Positions 1-8,173 of a DNA stretch of 64,000 nt are shown here, in pieces. The notes beneath the pieces were generated by a model. It was given only the letters and a program-made list of their open reading frames with translations, was not told the origin of the DNA and did not search any database. This DNA is from Halobacillus hunanensis (GTDB taxonomy: Bacteria; Bacillota; Bacilli; Bacillales; Halobacillaceae), in assembly GCF_900166655.1 (NCBI RefSeq), contig NZ_FVZB01000006.1, forward strand, positions 496,001 through 560,000, written 5' to 3'. The translations under genes and the position numbers were made by a program. Within the stretch, counting starts at the first letter, position 1; each line of letters starts with the position of its first letter.

Positions 1-361
1 CAGGAATCGGTTCACTTTTTTGTTCATTATAATTAAAACAAACAATCGCCGCTTCTGCCTTAGCGATGACAACTCCACTATCTGCCGCTTTAATCTTGTG
101 ATTAAAGTGAAAACTTTTCGTCCCTATATGCGAAATCCACGTAGATACCTTCAATATTTGTCCGAAATACGCCTGATTCAGAAAGTCACACTTTGTGGAA
201 GCGACAATGAATCGACCTAACGTTTCCGACTCATCCGGTAATACGTCATCAAAAAACTTACCGCGTGCTTCTTCTAAATAGATAAAGTAACTCGTATTGT
301 TAACATGGCCGGCCGTATCCGTTTCACAAAATCTCACTCTAACCTCGATTTCATGATTCAC
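1..361 (-). CDS. Acyl-CoA thioesterase, hotdog fold (partial, C-terminus beyond window)
   Basis: The reading frame enters from the left edge and starts at a GTG at 361, with GAGGGGG seven bases upstream. An in-frame ATG at 382 has no ribosome site and is probably not used. The first 30 residues contain RFCETDTAGHVNNTSYFIYLE, cut here as RFCETDTAGHVNN followed by SYFIYLEEARG. This is the 4-hydroxybenzoyl-CoA thioesterase/YbgC signature, in which the Asp-containing motif marks the active site. It should hydrolyse an acyl-CoA to acid plus CoA in the cytoplasm. It follows the TetR gene by about 80 bases and has its own operator-like palindrome at 389-402, so it is probably controlled together with the acyl-CoA operon upstream. 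The natural substrate is unknown and the C-terminal part is not visible. Confidence 0.8.
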   Translation of the reverse strand, partial: MNHEIEVRVRFCETDTAGHVNNTSYFIYLEEARGKFFDDVLPDESETLGRFIVASTKCDFLNQAYFGQILKVSTWISHIGTKSFHFNHKIKAADSGVVIAKAEAAIVCFNYNEQKSEPIP

Positions 362-388
362 TGCCTTTCCCCCTCGTTCCATAAGCTG

Positions 389-431
389 ACCAACCGGTTG
401 GTATCCTAACTGCTCAAACACCCGCTTGGAA
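389..431 (-). promoter_or_regulatory. Probable promoter and TetR-type operator of the thioesterase gene
   Basis: A perfect 14-base palindrome, ACCAACCGGTTGGT, lies at 389-402, 28 bases upstream of the GTG start. Directly upstream on the minus strand is a candidate promoter: TTCCAA at 426-431, 17 bases, then TAGGAT at 403-408. A related palindrome is found at the promoter of the acyl-CoA dehydrogenase at 7261-7276. The palindrome is seen directly. Its binding by the neighbouring TetR protein is inferred. Confidence 0.5.
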
Positions 432-442
432 CGTTTGCTCCG

Positions 443-1012
443 TTAATCAGCTTGATTGATTCCGTTTAAAATCATCTCCAAGTAAATCGTTGTTAATTCT
501 TCCTCCGAGACGTCACCTTCCGGGTTGAACCAATAATAACTCCAGTTCGCCACACCTAGAATACCGCGGGTAATCATATTAGGGTTCAAGTCATGTTTAA
601 ATTCACCTTTACTGATCCCCTCTTCCACTACGGTTTGCAAGTTTTTGCGAAACTGATCGCGCTTTGTCATCGTCTGTTCGAGATACTCTGGCCCGAGATT
701 TCTCATTTCACGAAAGAATATTCTGGCACTGCGTTTGCGATGCCTGATGCTGTGAATTAACATATACACGACGTCCCGCAGCTTCGTCCGGCTGTCTTTA
801 GCCGTGTCGTGAATAATTTCTTCCTGCTTGCTTAACAAGTATTCTATAAAGTTAAGGTGGATATCTCTCAACAACTCTTGTTTACTTTTAAAATAGTAAT
901 AAAACGTTCCTTTCGTGACGCCAAGGTCATCGACAATATCTTGAATAGAAGTTTCTGTGAAGCCTTTTTTATCAAATAAATGGATACATGTATCGATTAT
1001 TTTCTGTTTCAT
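443..1012 (-). CDS. TetR/AcrR family transcriptional repressor (FadR/acyl-CoA-responsive type)
   Basis: Encodes about 189 residues, the usual TetR length. The N-terminal helix-turn-helix is clear: LFDKKGFTETSIQDIVDDLG then VTKGTFYYYFKSKQELL, within residues 12-50. The C-terminal domain is the variable ligand pocket. The ATG at 1012 is preferred because GGGAGG lies nine bases upstream; a GTG at 1030 would put the start inside the inverted repeat described at 1031-1062. It lies at the end of an acyl-CoA degradation operon and just before a thioesterase, so an acyl-CoA effector is likely, as for FadR/PaaR-type TetR proteins. The sequence does not show which acyl-CoA. Confidence 0.85.
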   Translation of the reverse strand: MKQKIIDTCIHLFDKKGFTETSIQDIVDDLGVTKGTFYYYFKSKQELLRDIHLNFIEYLLSKQEEIIHDTAKDSRTKLRDVVYMLIHSIRHRKRSARIFFREMRNLGPEYLEQTMTKRDQFRKNLQTVVEEGISKGEFKHDLNPNMITRGILGVANWSYYWFNPEGDVSEEELTTIYLEMILNGINQAD

Positions 1013-1030
1013 ATCCCCTGTCCTCCCCAC

Positions 1031-1062
1031 TTAGGAATGATACCAAATTATATCATACCTAA
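1031..1062. promoter_or_regulatory. Inverted repeat covering a -10 element upstream of tetR
   Basis: TTAGGAATGATA (1031-1042) and TATCATACCTAA (1051-1062) form a 12-base inverted repeat with one mismatch and an 8-base loop. On the minus strand a TATAAT at 1047-1052 lies within it, giving a likely internal promoter for tetR that the repeat would occlude. The motif differs from the ACCAAC-type palindromes at 389 and 7261. It could therefore serve a different regulator, or could simply be a hairpin after the thiolase gene. Confidence 0.45.
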
Positions 1063-1101
1063 AGGACACTTAACTCACACCTTCTTGTCCTATTTGTCCC
1101 A

Positions 1102-2271
1102 TTATCCTCGCTCAATAACCATAGCGATTCCCTGACCGCCGCCAATACAAGCTGTAATTAGAGCATAGCGTCCACCTGAACGCTGTAGTTCATAAACCGC
1201 CTTCGTTGTTAGGATCGCGCCTGTCGCGCCAAGCGGATGACCATGAGCAATTGCTCCGCCGTTTATATTCACCTTATGAATATTCATCTCAAGCTCGCGG
1301 TTACAGGCCAGCACCTGCCCAGCAAAAGCTTCATTGATTTCAATTACATCCATATCATCCAGCGTGAGCCCAGCCTTTTGTAAAACCTTTCTTGTCGCAG
1401 GTACAGGTCCGATTCCCATAATGTTCGGATCTACTCCGGAAACGGTACATTCCCTGACCGTTGCTAAAGGCGTTACGCCAAGTGCGTCAGCTTTTTCTCT
1501 GGATAGTATGGTTAAAGCAGAAGCAGCGTCATTTAAGCCAGAACTGTTACCAGCCGTTACTGTCCCAGCTTCAAGAAATGCCGGCCGAAGCATCGACAAC
1601 CCATCAAGCGTCGTTTGCGGACGAGGGTGTTCATCTCTCCTGAAATCAACCGGAGAACTTTTTCGTACAGGTACACTGATCGGCACAATTTGTTCCTCAA
1701 AACGTCCCTCATTCATGGCATTCGCCATCCGCTGTTGACTTTGCATTGCAAATTCATCCTGTTCTTCGCGGCCAACTAAGTATTTTTCTGCTAGATTTTC
1801 CGCTGTAATTCCCATCGGCGGATCGCCTATTTCCTGCGGAGAAAGCTGTGATTTCCTAATCTTCGGAGGCACCGGACTGTATGCACGCTCCGGACGGTCC
1901 ATTAAATAAGGGGCACGGCTCATGCTTTCAGTACCGCCCGCTATATAAACATCGCCTTCTCCAGCCTTGATGGCCTGAGCAGCTAGTTGAATCGCGTTTA
2001 ATCCAGATCCACACTGACGGTCAACCGTCAAACCTGGCAAATTGATCGAAAGCCCCGTTTGCAAAGCAGATAATCTAGCAATATTTCCCCCGCCACTTAA
2101 CACATTGCCAAAAATCACATCCTCGATCATTTCTGGAGACAGCCGGGCACGACTAACTGCTTCTTTGATCACCTCTGCCCCCAACACATGGGCCGGGATT
2201 GAAGCTAATGTTCCTCCTTGTCTGCCGATCGCTGTTCGAACGGCTGAGACAATGACAGCATCACGTTCCAT
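1102..2271 (-). CDS. Thiolase (acetyl-CoA acyltransferase)
   Basis: At 389 residues this is a full-length thiolase. The active-site nucleophile is Cys87 in VDRQCGSG. The NEAFA motif, the GHPLGATGA loop with the catalytic His, and the second Cys in CIGGGQG near residue 375 are all present. It cleaves a 3-oxoacyl-CoA with CoA to acetyl-CoA (or propionyl-CoA) and a shortened acyl-CoA. The start ATG has AAGGAG upstream. It is the last catabolic enzyme of the minus-strand operon, 37 bases after the SDR gene. Degradative and biosynthetic thiolases are hard to separate by eye; the context favours degradation. Confidence 0.9.
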   Translation of the reverse strand: MERDAVIVSAVRTAIGRQGGTLASIPAHVLGAEVIKEAVSRARLSPEMIEDVIFGNVLSGGGNIARLSALQTGLSINLPGLTVDRQCGSGLNAIQLAAQAIKAGEGDVYIAGGTESMSRAPYLMDRPERAYSPVPPKIRKSQLSPQEIGDPPMGITAENLAEKYLVGREEQDEFAMQSQQRMANAMNEGRFEEQIVPISVPVRKSSPVDFRRDEHPRPQTTLDGLSMLRPAFLEAGTVTAGNSSGLNDAASALTILSREKADALGVTPLATVRECTVSGVDPNIMGIGPVPATRKVLQKAGLTLDDMDVIEINEAFAGQVLACNRELEMNIHKVNINGGAIAHGHPLGATGAILTTKAVYELQRSGGRYALITACIGGGQGIAMVIERG

Positions 2272-2307
2272 TTATCTTCCACTCCTTTTTTGCAAAATCG
2301 ACTCATC

Positions 2308-3081
2308 CTACATCGCATGAGAGCCGCCATCAATAATTACAACATCCCCGGTTATATGATCAGAGGCCGCTGAACTTAGAAAAACCGCAGCGCCTTTTAT
2401 ATCATCTTCCCCGCCAAATTTTCTTAATGGAGTCGCTTCAAGCATGGCGTCTCCACCTTGTTCGATTAACACTTTCGACATTTTTGTTGGGAAAAACCCG
2501 GGAGCAATCGCGTTAACATGGATGCCCCTTGGCCCCCATTTGACCGCTAAATCTTTCGTAAATGTCAGGATTGCCCCTTTACTAGAGTTATAGCCAATCG
2601 TATCCATGTACTTCGGATCAGAACCTTTCAGTCCAGCTACTGAAGCAATGTTGAGAATCTTGCCTGATCCTTGCTCAAGCATCACTTTTCCGACGGCTTG
2701 GGACATGAGGAAAGTTCCGGTTACATTGACATTGATGACCTTCTGCCATGCTTCTAAGGGCATCTCTTCAACAGGCGCGCCCCAGGTAGCTCCACTGTTA
2801 TTCACTAAAATGTCGATGCGGCCAAACCGTTCCACGGCCTGCTCGACAACGTGCTGAATATCGTCTGTATTCGTGACGTCACATGATAAAGCAAGGGAAT
2901 CAACGCCGTGCTTCTTCAAGTCTTCACTCACTTCCTGACATGCCTCAACCTTCCTCGAACAAACGACAACATTAGCTCCAGACTCAGCAAACCCTTCAGC
3001 AATCTGTTTTCCTAAACCTCTGCCGCCGCCTGTTACAATCGCCGTTTTTCCTTTCAAATTAAATAGCTCTTGTACATGCAT
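2308..3081 (-). CDS. Short-chain dehydrogenase/reductase (SDR)
   Basis: This 257-residue classical SDR has the nucleotide motif TGGGRGLG at about residues 17-24, NNSGA in place of the usual NNAG, and an active site of Ser plus YNSSK. It resembles gluconate 5-dehydrogenase/3-oxoacyl reductase types. In this operon it probably oxidises a 3-hydroxyacyl-CoA to the 3-oxo form with NAD(P)+ before the thiolase step. The start has GGAGG upstream (AGGAGGAACGTTC then ATG). A second SDR in the same operon at 5228-5995 suggests that the two act on different hydroxyacyl intermediates or stereoisomers. Confidence 0.85.
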   Translation of the reverse strand: MHVQELFNLKGKTAIVTGGGRGLGKQIAEGFAESGANVVVCSRKVEACQEVSEDLKKHGVDSLALSCDVTNTDDIQHVVEQAVERFGRIDILVNNSGATWGAPVEEMPLEAWQKVINVNVTGTFLMSQAVGKVMLEQGSGKILNIASVAGLKGSDPKYMDTIGYNSSKGAILTFTKDLAVKWGPRGIHVNAIAPGFFPTKMSKVLIEQGGDAMLEATPLRKFGGEDDIKGAAVFLSSAASDHITGDVVIIDGGSHAM

Positions 3082-3096
3082 GAACGTTCCTCCTGT

Positions 3097-4302
3097 TTAG
3101 TGATATTTTTTCAGTTCCGCTCGGGCAATCGCTCGGCGATGAACTTCATCCGGACCGTCCGCCAGTCGCAGTGTGCGGATATTCGCCCATTTGGCCGCTA
3201 ACGAGTAGTCATCACTTACCCCTGCAGCTCCAAAAGCTTGAATGGCGCGGTCGATCACTTTCAAGGCCATATTTGGCGCTACCACTTTGATCATCGCGAT
3301 TTCCGCTTTGGCTTCCTTGTTGCCCACCGTATCCATCATGTAAGCGGCTTTTAACGTTAGCAATCTAGCTTGCTCAATATCGATGCGAGAATCAGCAATC
3401 CATTCCCTGATTACACCTTGGTCAGCCAGTTTTTTGCCAAAAGTCTCCCGTTCCTTGACCCGCATGCATAGATCTTCGAGTGCACGCTCGGCAGCACCAA
3501 TCGTTCGCATGCAATGATGAATGCGCCCCGGACCGAGCCTTCCTTGTGCGATTGCGAACCCTTTTCCTTCACCCCAAATCAGATTCTCAGCAGGAACTCG
3601 GACGTTGTCATAATCAATCTCAGCATGACCGTGCGGGGCGTGATCATACCCGAAAACGGGGAGCGTCCTTTTGATTGTGACGCCAGGAGTATCGAGCGGG
3701 ACGAGAATCATAGATTGCTGCTCGTGCTTCGCGGCATCCGGGTCGTTTTTGCCCATTACGATGGCAATCTTACAGCGCGGATCTCCCGCCCCGGAGGACC
3801 ACCATTTCGTGCCATTGACAACATACTCATCCCCATCGCGAATAATACTCGTCTTAATGTTCGTCGCATCTGAAGAAGCTACATCAGGTTCTGTCATGGA
3901 AAAACAAGAACGGATTTCTCCATCCAACAGCGGAGCCAGCCACTTCTCCTTCTGCTCCTTTGTGCCATACCGTTCCAACAGCTCCATATTGCCTGTATCA
4001 GGAGCTGCACAATTGAACACCTCAGGAGCAATACTCGAACGCCCCATAATTTCACATAACGGAGCATATTCAATGTTTGATAATCCACCCCCGGATTCGC
4101 TGTCTGGCAGAAATAAATTCCACAACCCCTGCTCCTTCGCTTTCTCCTTCAACTCTTCCATTATTGGCGGAACTTCGGAAAACCGTGCCTCTTGATTTAG
4201 CTGCTCTTCATACACCGACTCATTCGGATAAACGTATTCCTTCATAAACGTATTCAGCCGTTCCTGCAACTCTTGAACTTTTTCCGAGTATTCAAACTGC
4301 AT
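3097..4302 (-). CDS. Acyl-CoA dehydrogenase (ACAD10/11-like)
   Basis: A 401-residue FAD-dependent acyl-CoA dehydrogenase. The N-terminal helical domain is followed by the FAD/substrate segment [17 protein letters not shown] at about residue 135 and the [13 protein letters not shown] strand. The C-terminal helical bundle contains [11 protein letters not shown] and [13 protein letters not shown]. The length and the VYPNE N-terminus recall the ACAD10/11 subgroup, which handles long or branched acyl chains. It introduces the 2,3-double bond and passes electrons to ETF. GGAGG precedes the ATG. It is 15 bases upstream of the SDR gene, so the two are co-transcribed. Confidence 0.9.
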   Translation of the reverse strand: MQFEYSEKVQELQERLNTFMKEYVYPNESVYEEQLNQEARFSEVPPIMEELKEKAKEQGLWNLFLPDSESGGGLSNIEYAPLCEIMGRSSIAPEVFNCAAPDTGNMELLERYGTKEQKEKWLAPLLDGEIRSCFSMTEPDVASSDATNIKTSIIRDGDEYVVNGTKWWSSGAGDPRCKIAIVMGKNDPDAAKHEQQSMILVPLDTPGVTIKRTLPVFGYDHAPHGHAEIDYDNVRVPAENLIWGEGKGFAIAQGRLGPGRIHHCMRTIGAAERALEDLCMRVKERETFGKKLADQGVIREWIADSRIDIEQARLLTLKAAYMMDTVGNKEAKAEIAMIKVVAPNMALKVIDRAIQAFGAAGVSDDYSLAAKWANIRTLRLADGPDEVHRRAIARAELKKYH

Positions 4303-4346
4303 AACGAACCTCCTTATGGTGGGCCACCTTTTATGTAGCGTATTTT

Positions 4347-4748
4347 TTATACTTTACGAAATGCTACACGTCCTTTAATAACATCCTTACCTTTTTGATT
4401 GGTGGCTGCAACGTTGAAACCTAATTGTTCTTCGTTGTTTTCAGCTAAAACAGCCTGTAGCGTGATTTCATCATTCAGAAAAACCATGCCTTTAAACCGG
4501 ATCGTGTAATCCTCGATAAATCCTTCCTCATAAAAGGGGGTGAAAAGTTTAGATAGATTCCCCATCGTCCACATGCCGTGAGCAATAATTCCAGGCAAAC
4601 CAGCCTTTTCTGCTTCCTCGTCGATCGTGTGAATCGGATTATAATCGCCAGATGCTCCAGCGTATTTAATTAAATCCAGCCGTGAAACCGGATCAAGCGT
4701 AACCGATTGCAGCGATTCGCCAACTTCAAGCTCTGTCAGCATACTCAT
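4347..4748 (-). CDS. MaoC-type enoyl-CoA hydratase, catalytic subunit
   Basis: A 133-residue single hotdog domain with the hydratase-2 signature [17 protein letters not shown] at about residues 34-50, containing the catalytic Asp/His pair, followed by IIAHGMW. It should add water to a trans-2-enoyl-CoA. Its start overlaps the stop of the preceding gene in an ATGA, so the pair is translationally coupled. Such pairs often form a heteromeric hydratase with one catalytic and one degenerate hotdog subunit, as described for actinobacterial steroid side-chain degradation. An ATG two codons further in is an alternative start. Confidence 0.85.
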   Translation of the reverse strand: MSMLTELEVGESLQSVTLDPVSRLDLIKYAGASGDYNPIHTIDEEAEKAGLPGIIAHGMWTMGNLSKLFTPFYEEGFIEDYTIRFKGMVFLNDEITLQAVLAENNEEQLGFNVAATNQKGKDVIKGRVAFRKV

Positions 4749-5194
4749 ACTTCCATCCCCTTTCGAACCGCCTCCGTAATAATGACAACCTGTTCCTCAG
4801 TAAAAATAACCTGCCCGTCGACGTCTTCTCCGTAACGTTTAATTTGCAAAAATCCCATTTCACCGCTTTTTCCATTTCGCTCATAGTAATCATTCACTTC
4901 CTGATAACAGTAAATGTCCTCACCCACGAGCAACGGCCTCTCATAATGATAGAGTTGTTCACCGTGAATCAACCCTTTTTTCGGCAAATTCAAGCCTTCG
5001 ATAACTCCATAATCAAACACTCTTGGAAAAGTCGGCGGAGCAATATTAGCGCGATACCGCGATTGCTGCCCTGTTTCTTCACAAACGAAGATCGGGTGGG
5101 CATCGCCAATTGCCTCCGCAAACTTCTTTACAGCCCCTCTTTCGACCGTGTTTTTCATCTTACTAGAACGTTTTCCAATGCTATCCGTTAACAT
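4745..5194 (-). CDS. MaoC-like dehydratase partner subunit (FAS1-like dehydratase domain)
   Basis: Encodes 149 residues starting at ATG 5194, with GAGGTGG five bases upstream. A longer frame from a TTG at 5224 lacks a ribosome site. The region FAEAIGDAHPIFVCEETG resembles the N-terminal half of the double-hotdog hydratases (PF13452 type), in which the catalytic residues are usually degenerate, and APPTFPRVF follows. It probably builds the substrate tunnel for the catalytic MaoC subunit encoded immediately downstream. Inference: together they form an enoyl-CoA hydratase able to accept bulky or long acyl groups. Confidence 0.8.
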   Translation of the reverse strand: MLTDSIGKRSSKMKNTVERGAVKKFAEAIGDAHPIFVCEETGQQSRYRANIAPPTFPRVFDYGVIEGLNLPKKGLIHGEQLYHYERPLLVGEDIYCYQEVNDYYERNGKSGEMGFLQIKRYGEDVDGQVIFTEEQVVIITEAVRKGMEV

Positions 5195-5227
5195 GTAACC
5201 ACCTCGGTTTAGATTTGAGTACAAACG

Positions 5228-5995
5228 TTAATCTTTTGGACCCCCAGCTACATACAAGACTTGGCCATTTACAAAAGAAGACTTTTCATCCGCGTAAAAC
5301 GCGACCGCATTTGCAATATCCTCAGGCTTTCCGCTTCTGCCGGCAGGGATTTTTTCAACGCTTGCTTTCACCAAATCTTCAAATGAAATGCCGATGCGGG
5401 CAGCTGTCTCTTTCGTCATATCCGTTTCAATAAATCCTGGAGCCACCGCGTTGACCGTGATCCCAAACTTGCCTAATTCAATCGCAAGTGTCTTTGTAAA
5501 GCCTTGCAATCCTGCTTTAGCTGTCGCATAGTTAGCCTGTCCGCGATTTCCAAGTGCTGAAGTGGAAGAAAGATTGATGATTCGTCCATATTTATTCTCG
5601 ACCATATACCCCTGAGCCGCACGCGCTGCGTTAAACGATCCCTTCAGGTGTACATTCATCACGGTTTCCCAGTCTGAATCACTCATCTTAAACAACATAT
5701 TATCACGGATAACACCGGCATTATTGACGAGAATATCAATTGACCCGAACCGCTCATATGCCCCTTTCATTGCGGCTTTCACCTCATCAAACTCGACCAC
5801 ATTGGCCACCTGAGCGAAGACCTCAACACCTTTTCCTTCAAGTTCATTCTTTGTTGCACTGAGCGCTTCCTCATTCACATCAATGATCGCTACCTTAGCG
5901 CCTTCTTCTGCAAAACGCTCCACAATTCCTTTTCCAATTCCGCGGCTTCCACCTGTTACAAATGCTACTTGGTTATCAAATCTGCCTGCCATCAT
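5228..5995 (-). CDS. 3-oxoacyl reductase / hydroxyacyl dehydrogenase, FabG-like SDR
   Basis: A 255-residue SDR with TGGSRGIG (about residues 15-22), NNAGV, catalytic Ser in NLSSTSALG and YATAK with Tyr155/Lys159 positions typical of FabG. In a degradative operon it more likely works as a 3-hydroxyacyl-CoA dehydrogenase than in fatty-acid synthesis. GAGGAGG precedes two consecutive ATG codons (5995 and 5992), and the second has the better spacing. It follows the first acyl-CoA dehydrogenase by 38 bases. Confidence 0.85.
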   Translation of the reverse strand: MMAGRFDNQVAFVTGGSRGIGKGIVERFAEEGAKVAIIDVNEEALSATKNELEGKGVEVFAQVANVVEFDEVKAAMKGAYERFGSIDILVNNAGVIRDNMLFKMSDSDWETVMNVHLKGSFNAARAAQGYMVENKYGRIINLSSTSALGNRGQANYATAKAGLQGFTKTLAIELGKFGITVNAVAPGFIETDMTKETAARIGISFEDLVKASVEKIPAGRSGKPEDIANAVAFYADEKSSFVNGQVLYVAGGPKD

Positions 5996-6033
5996 TTATA
6001 CCTCCTCGATATTCCTTACAAAAATTTTTTCTC

Positions 6034-7203
6034 TTACCCTATTTTTACATGTCCACGCAGTAGATTCCTAGAAATAATTAACCGCTGGATCTCATCGGTA
6101 CCATCGTAAATTCTCCACAAACGTGCCTCCCGGTACCAGCGCTCAATCGGCAGCTCTCTAGTGTAGCCCATGCCGCCGTGAATTTGCAGTACGCGATCAA
6201 CGACTCTATTGCCCATATTGGAACCATATAACTTAGCCATCGAAGCGGCGTGACGGTTGTCTTCACCTTGATCAAGCGTAAAAGCAGCATTCAGCACGAG
6301 CCATTTTGCCGCCTCAATTTCCACAGCTGAATCAGCAATCTGCCATTGAATCGCCTGCCTGGCCGCGATCGGCTTTCCAAACGTTTTGCGCTCATTCGCG
6401 TAGTCAATCGCCATGTTTAACAGCCGCTCCGCTGAGCCGACGGCACGTGCACCAACAATCCACCTGGCGAATCCAATCCACTCCAGCCCAAGGTCGTATC
6501 CGCCATTCACTTCCCCTAAAATATTCTCCTCCGGAACTCTGACATTATCGAAAACTAACCCCGCTGGCCCCCATTCTCCCATCGTATCGATATATTCAGA
6601 CTTCCAGCCCATCGACCGATCCGCAATGAAACAAGTTACGCCTTTCCGACCACCCGAAGACTGGTGCAGCTCCTTATCCGTGATCGCAATCACCATCACG
6701 AAGTCAGCCTCGTTTCCGCCAGTGATAAAGGTTTTCTCACCATTTAACACCCACTCATTGCCATCTTTCACAGCAGTCATGCGGATATTTCTCGTATCCG
6801 AGCCAGCGTCCGGCTCTGTCATCGCAAAACAAGACTTTTTCTCCCCATTAATGGTCGGGAGGAGATATTTCTGCTTCTGCTCCTCGTTTCCATAATAGAG
6901 GATGTTATCTGCCGAACCGCCGAACTGGAACGGAACGAATGTCCTCGCCACTTCCATCTGCACAATCGCCAGCATCATCTGCCCAAGGTCAGCCCCGCCA
7001 TATTCTTCCGGTGTATTGATCCCCCAGAACCCGGCTTCTTTCGCCTTCAGCTGCAGCTCCTGCATTTTCTCAGGCGAGAGACTCGGCTTGCCCTCACGCT
7101 CATTGCGAAGTACCTCGTTTTCTAAAGGGATTAATTCCTTTTCTACAAACTTCCTTATCGTTTCCTTCACCATTTGCTGTTCATCTGTTAACCGTAAATG
7201 CAT
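6034..7203 (-). CDS. Acyl-CoA dehydrogenase, first gene of the operon
   Basis: Encodes 389 residues from an ATG at 7203 with GGGGA seven bases upstream; an ATG at 7221 is in frame but lacks a ribosome site. Family marks are CFAMTEPDAGSDTRNIR, GEKTFITGG, RKTFGKPIAARQA and the C-terminal IHGGMGYTRELPIERWYR, followed by DGTDEIQ. It carries out FAD-linked desaturation of an acyl-CoA. It differs clearly from the second dehydrogenase at 3097-4302, so the operon has two first-step enzymes with probably different chain or branch specificity. The promoter with an operator-like palindrome lies directly upstream. Confidence 0.92.
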   Translation of the reverse strand: MHLRLTDEQQMVKETIRKFVEKELIPLENEVLRNEREGKPSLSPEKMQELQLKAKEAGFWGINTPEEYGGADLGQMMLAIVQMEVARTFVPFQFGGSADNILYYGNEEQKQKYLLPTINGEKKSCFAMTEPDAGSDTRNIRMTAVKDGNEWVLNGEKTFITGGNEADFVMVIAITDKELHQSSGGRKGVTCFIADRSMGWKSEYIDTMGEWGPAGLVFDNVRVPEENILGEVNGGYDLGLEWIGFARWIVGARAVGSAERLLNMAIDYANERKTFGKPIAARQAIQWQIADSAVEIEAAKWLVLNAAFTLDQGEDNRHAASMAKLYGSNMGNRVVDRVLQIHGGMGYTRELPIERWYREARLWRIYDGTDEIQRLIISRNLLRGHVKIG

Positions 7204-7260
7204 ATAAAAATCCCCATTCATAAGTATTTTTTATAAAAAAATGTAAGACCGAATTTTACA

Positions 7261-7311
7261 TACCAACTGGTTAGTACGTCATGATTATATACTATTTTAA
7301 ACTTTCAGAAA
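7261..7311 (-). promoter_or_regulatory. Promoter and operator-like palindrome of the acyl-CoA operon
   Basis: On the minus strand TTTCTG (7306-7311), a 16-base spacer and TATAAT (7284-7289) form a plausible sigma-A promoter. Immediately downstream, at the expected transcription start, lies TACCAACTGGTTAGTA (7261-7276), an imperfect palindrome sharing 12 of 14 central bases with the perfect one at 389-402. The placement suits a repressor. Binding by the TetR protein at 443-1012 is inferred. Confidence 0.55.
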
Positions 7312-7423
7312 ATACAACCCATAAATTCGTCTTATTATGTCGAGGAATAAGATTCAGTAATAGTTATGGTAGTTTCAAACACTAGAAATTAAGGTATATG
7401 AGAGTTTTTTCCTGTCCTATGCT

Positions 7424-7954
7424 CTAAAATTGATTTAATGAAATATCGTCTACCTTCCATTTGTTATGTTCCTTTATCATATCAACTCTTAAATAGGAAC
7501 TGATACTGCTGGTAACATCACTTACAATAAACCTGTTTTTAAACGTAAAAAACAGGGACTGAGTAGTGCTTGTATGCATTCCATAGTAAACATTTAGATC
7601 ACTTATATTCGACTTGACACCCTCTGTGTACTTTTGCTTCGATCCTTTGAAGCTTAACTCTTTCAGCAGATGGTCGGTTACATACTTGTCTACTCCGTTT
7701 TTTTCAGGGTGCTGGTTATATCCAAAATAAGAACGAATAAAACCTTCAGCTACAGAGATTGACTTTTGCTGAGGGGAAGTCATCTATGAAGTTTGCAAAG
7801 CCAGAGTTTCTTTTGTCGAGTTCAAGTCTTCTTGAAGTATGTTTATCTCTTCTTCAGCTTGTTTACGTTCACCTCTTAGACCCTGGTTGATTTGTACCAC
7901 CACGAAAAGTAAGATCACTAGTATCCCTATAGTCACCAGCTGTAAAACTCTCAT
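7424..7954 (-). pseudogene. Membrane-anchored extracytoplasmic protein gene split by an in-frame TAG
   Basis: A 56-codon frame starts at ATG 7954 with AGGGGGA upstream. It encodes one transmembrane segment (LVTIGILVILLFVVV) and a charged coiled coil (GERKQAEEEINILQEDLN), then ends at a TAG at 7784-7786. In the same frame an ATG follows at once, opening 119 codons of soluble sequence (FIRSYFGYNQHPEKN... FKNRFIVSDV... KWKVDDISL). The second part has no ribosome site and no signal, and looks like the missing outer domain of the first. Most simply this is one gene of about 176 codons broken by an amber mutation or a read error. Reinitiation at TAGATG is possible. I do not recognise the family. 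Confidence 0.6.
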
Positions 7955-8131
7955 AATATCCCCCTATTCATAATACCAATGCTTACCGAAATTCTTCCTA
8001 CTGTGCTATTTCACTCCTTTCCATTTGCGCATATTGAATCACCTGTTTCTAACAGAGAAGCATTATAGCATTTTACGCTAAAAAAACAAATTAACAACCT
8101 CGAAGGCTATCTAATGGAAACAACCATCAGT

Positions 8132-8162
8132 AAAAAAGGTTACCAGTCATAACCGGTAACCC
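8132..8162 (-). terminator. Rho-independent terminator of the ROK/ABC/PIG-L operon
   Basis: GGTTACC (8138-8144) pairs with GGTAACC (8155-8161) around a 10-base loop. On the minus strand it is followed by a run of six T (8132-8137), just after the PIG-L stop codon. Confidence 0.75.
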
Positions 8163-8173
8163 TTCTAACTTCC

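Noticed and set aside
361-382. ATG at 382 as start of the thioesterase
   Set aside because: No ribosome site lies upstream, while the GTG at 361 has GAGGGGG at proper distance.
3514-4195. Open frames on the plus strand opposite the second acyl-CoA dehydrogenase
   Set aside because: They lie wholly within a clearly coding minus-strand gene, have no ribosome site and no recognisable motif.
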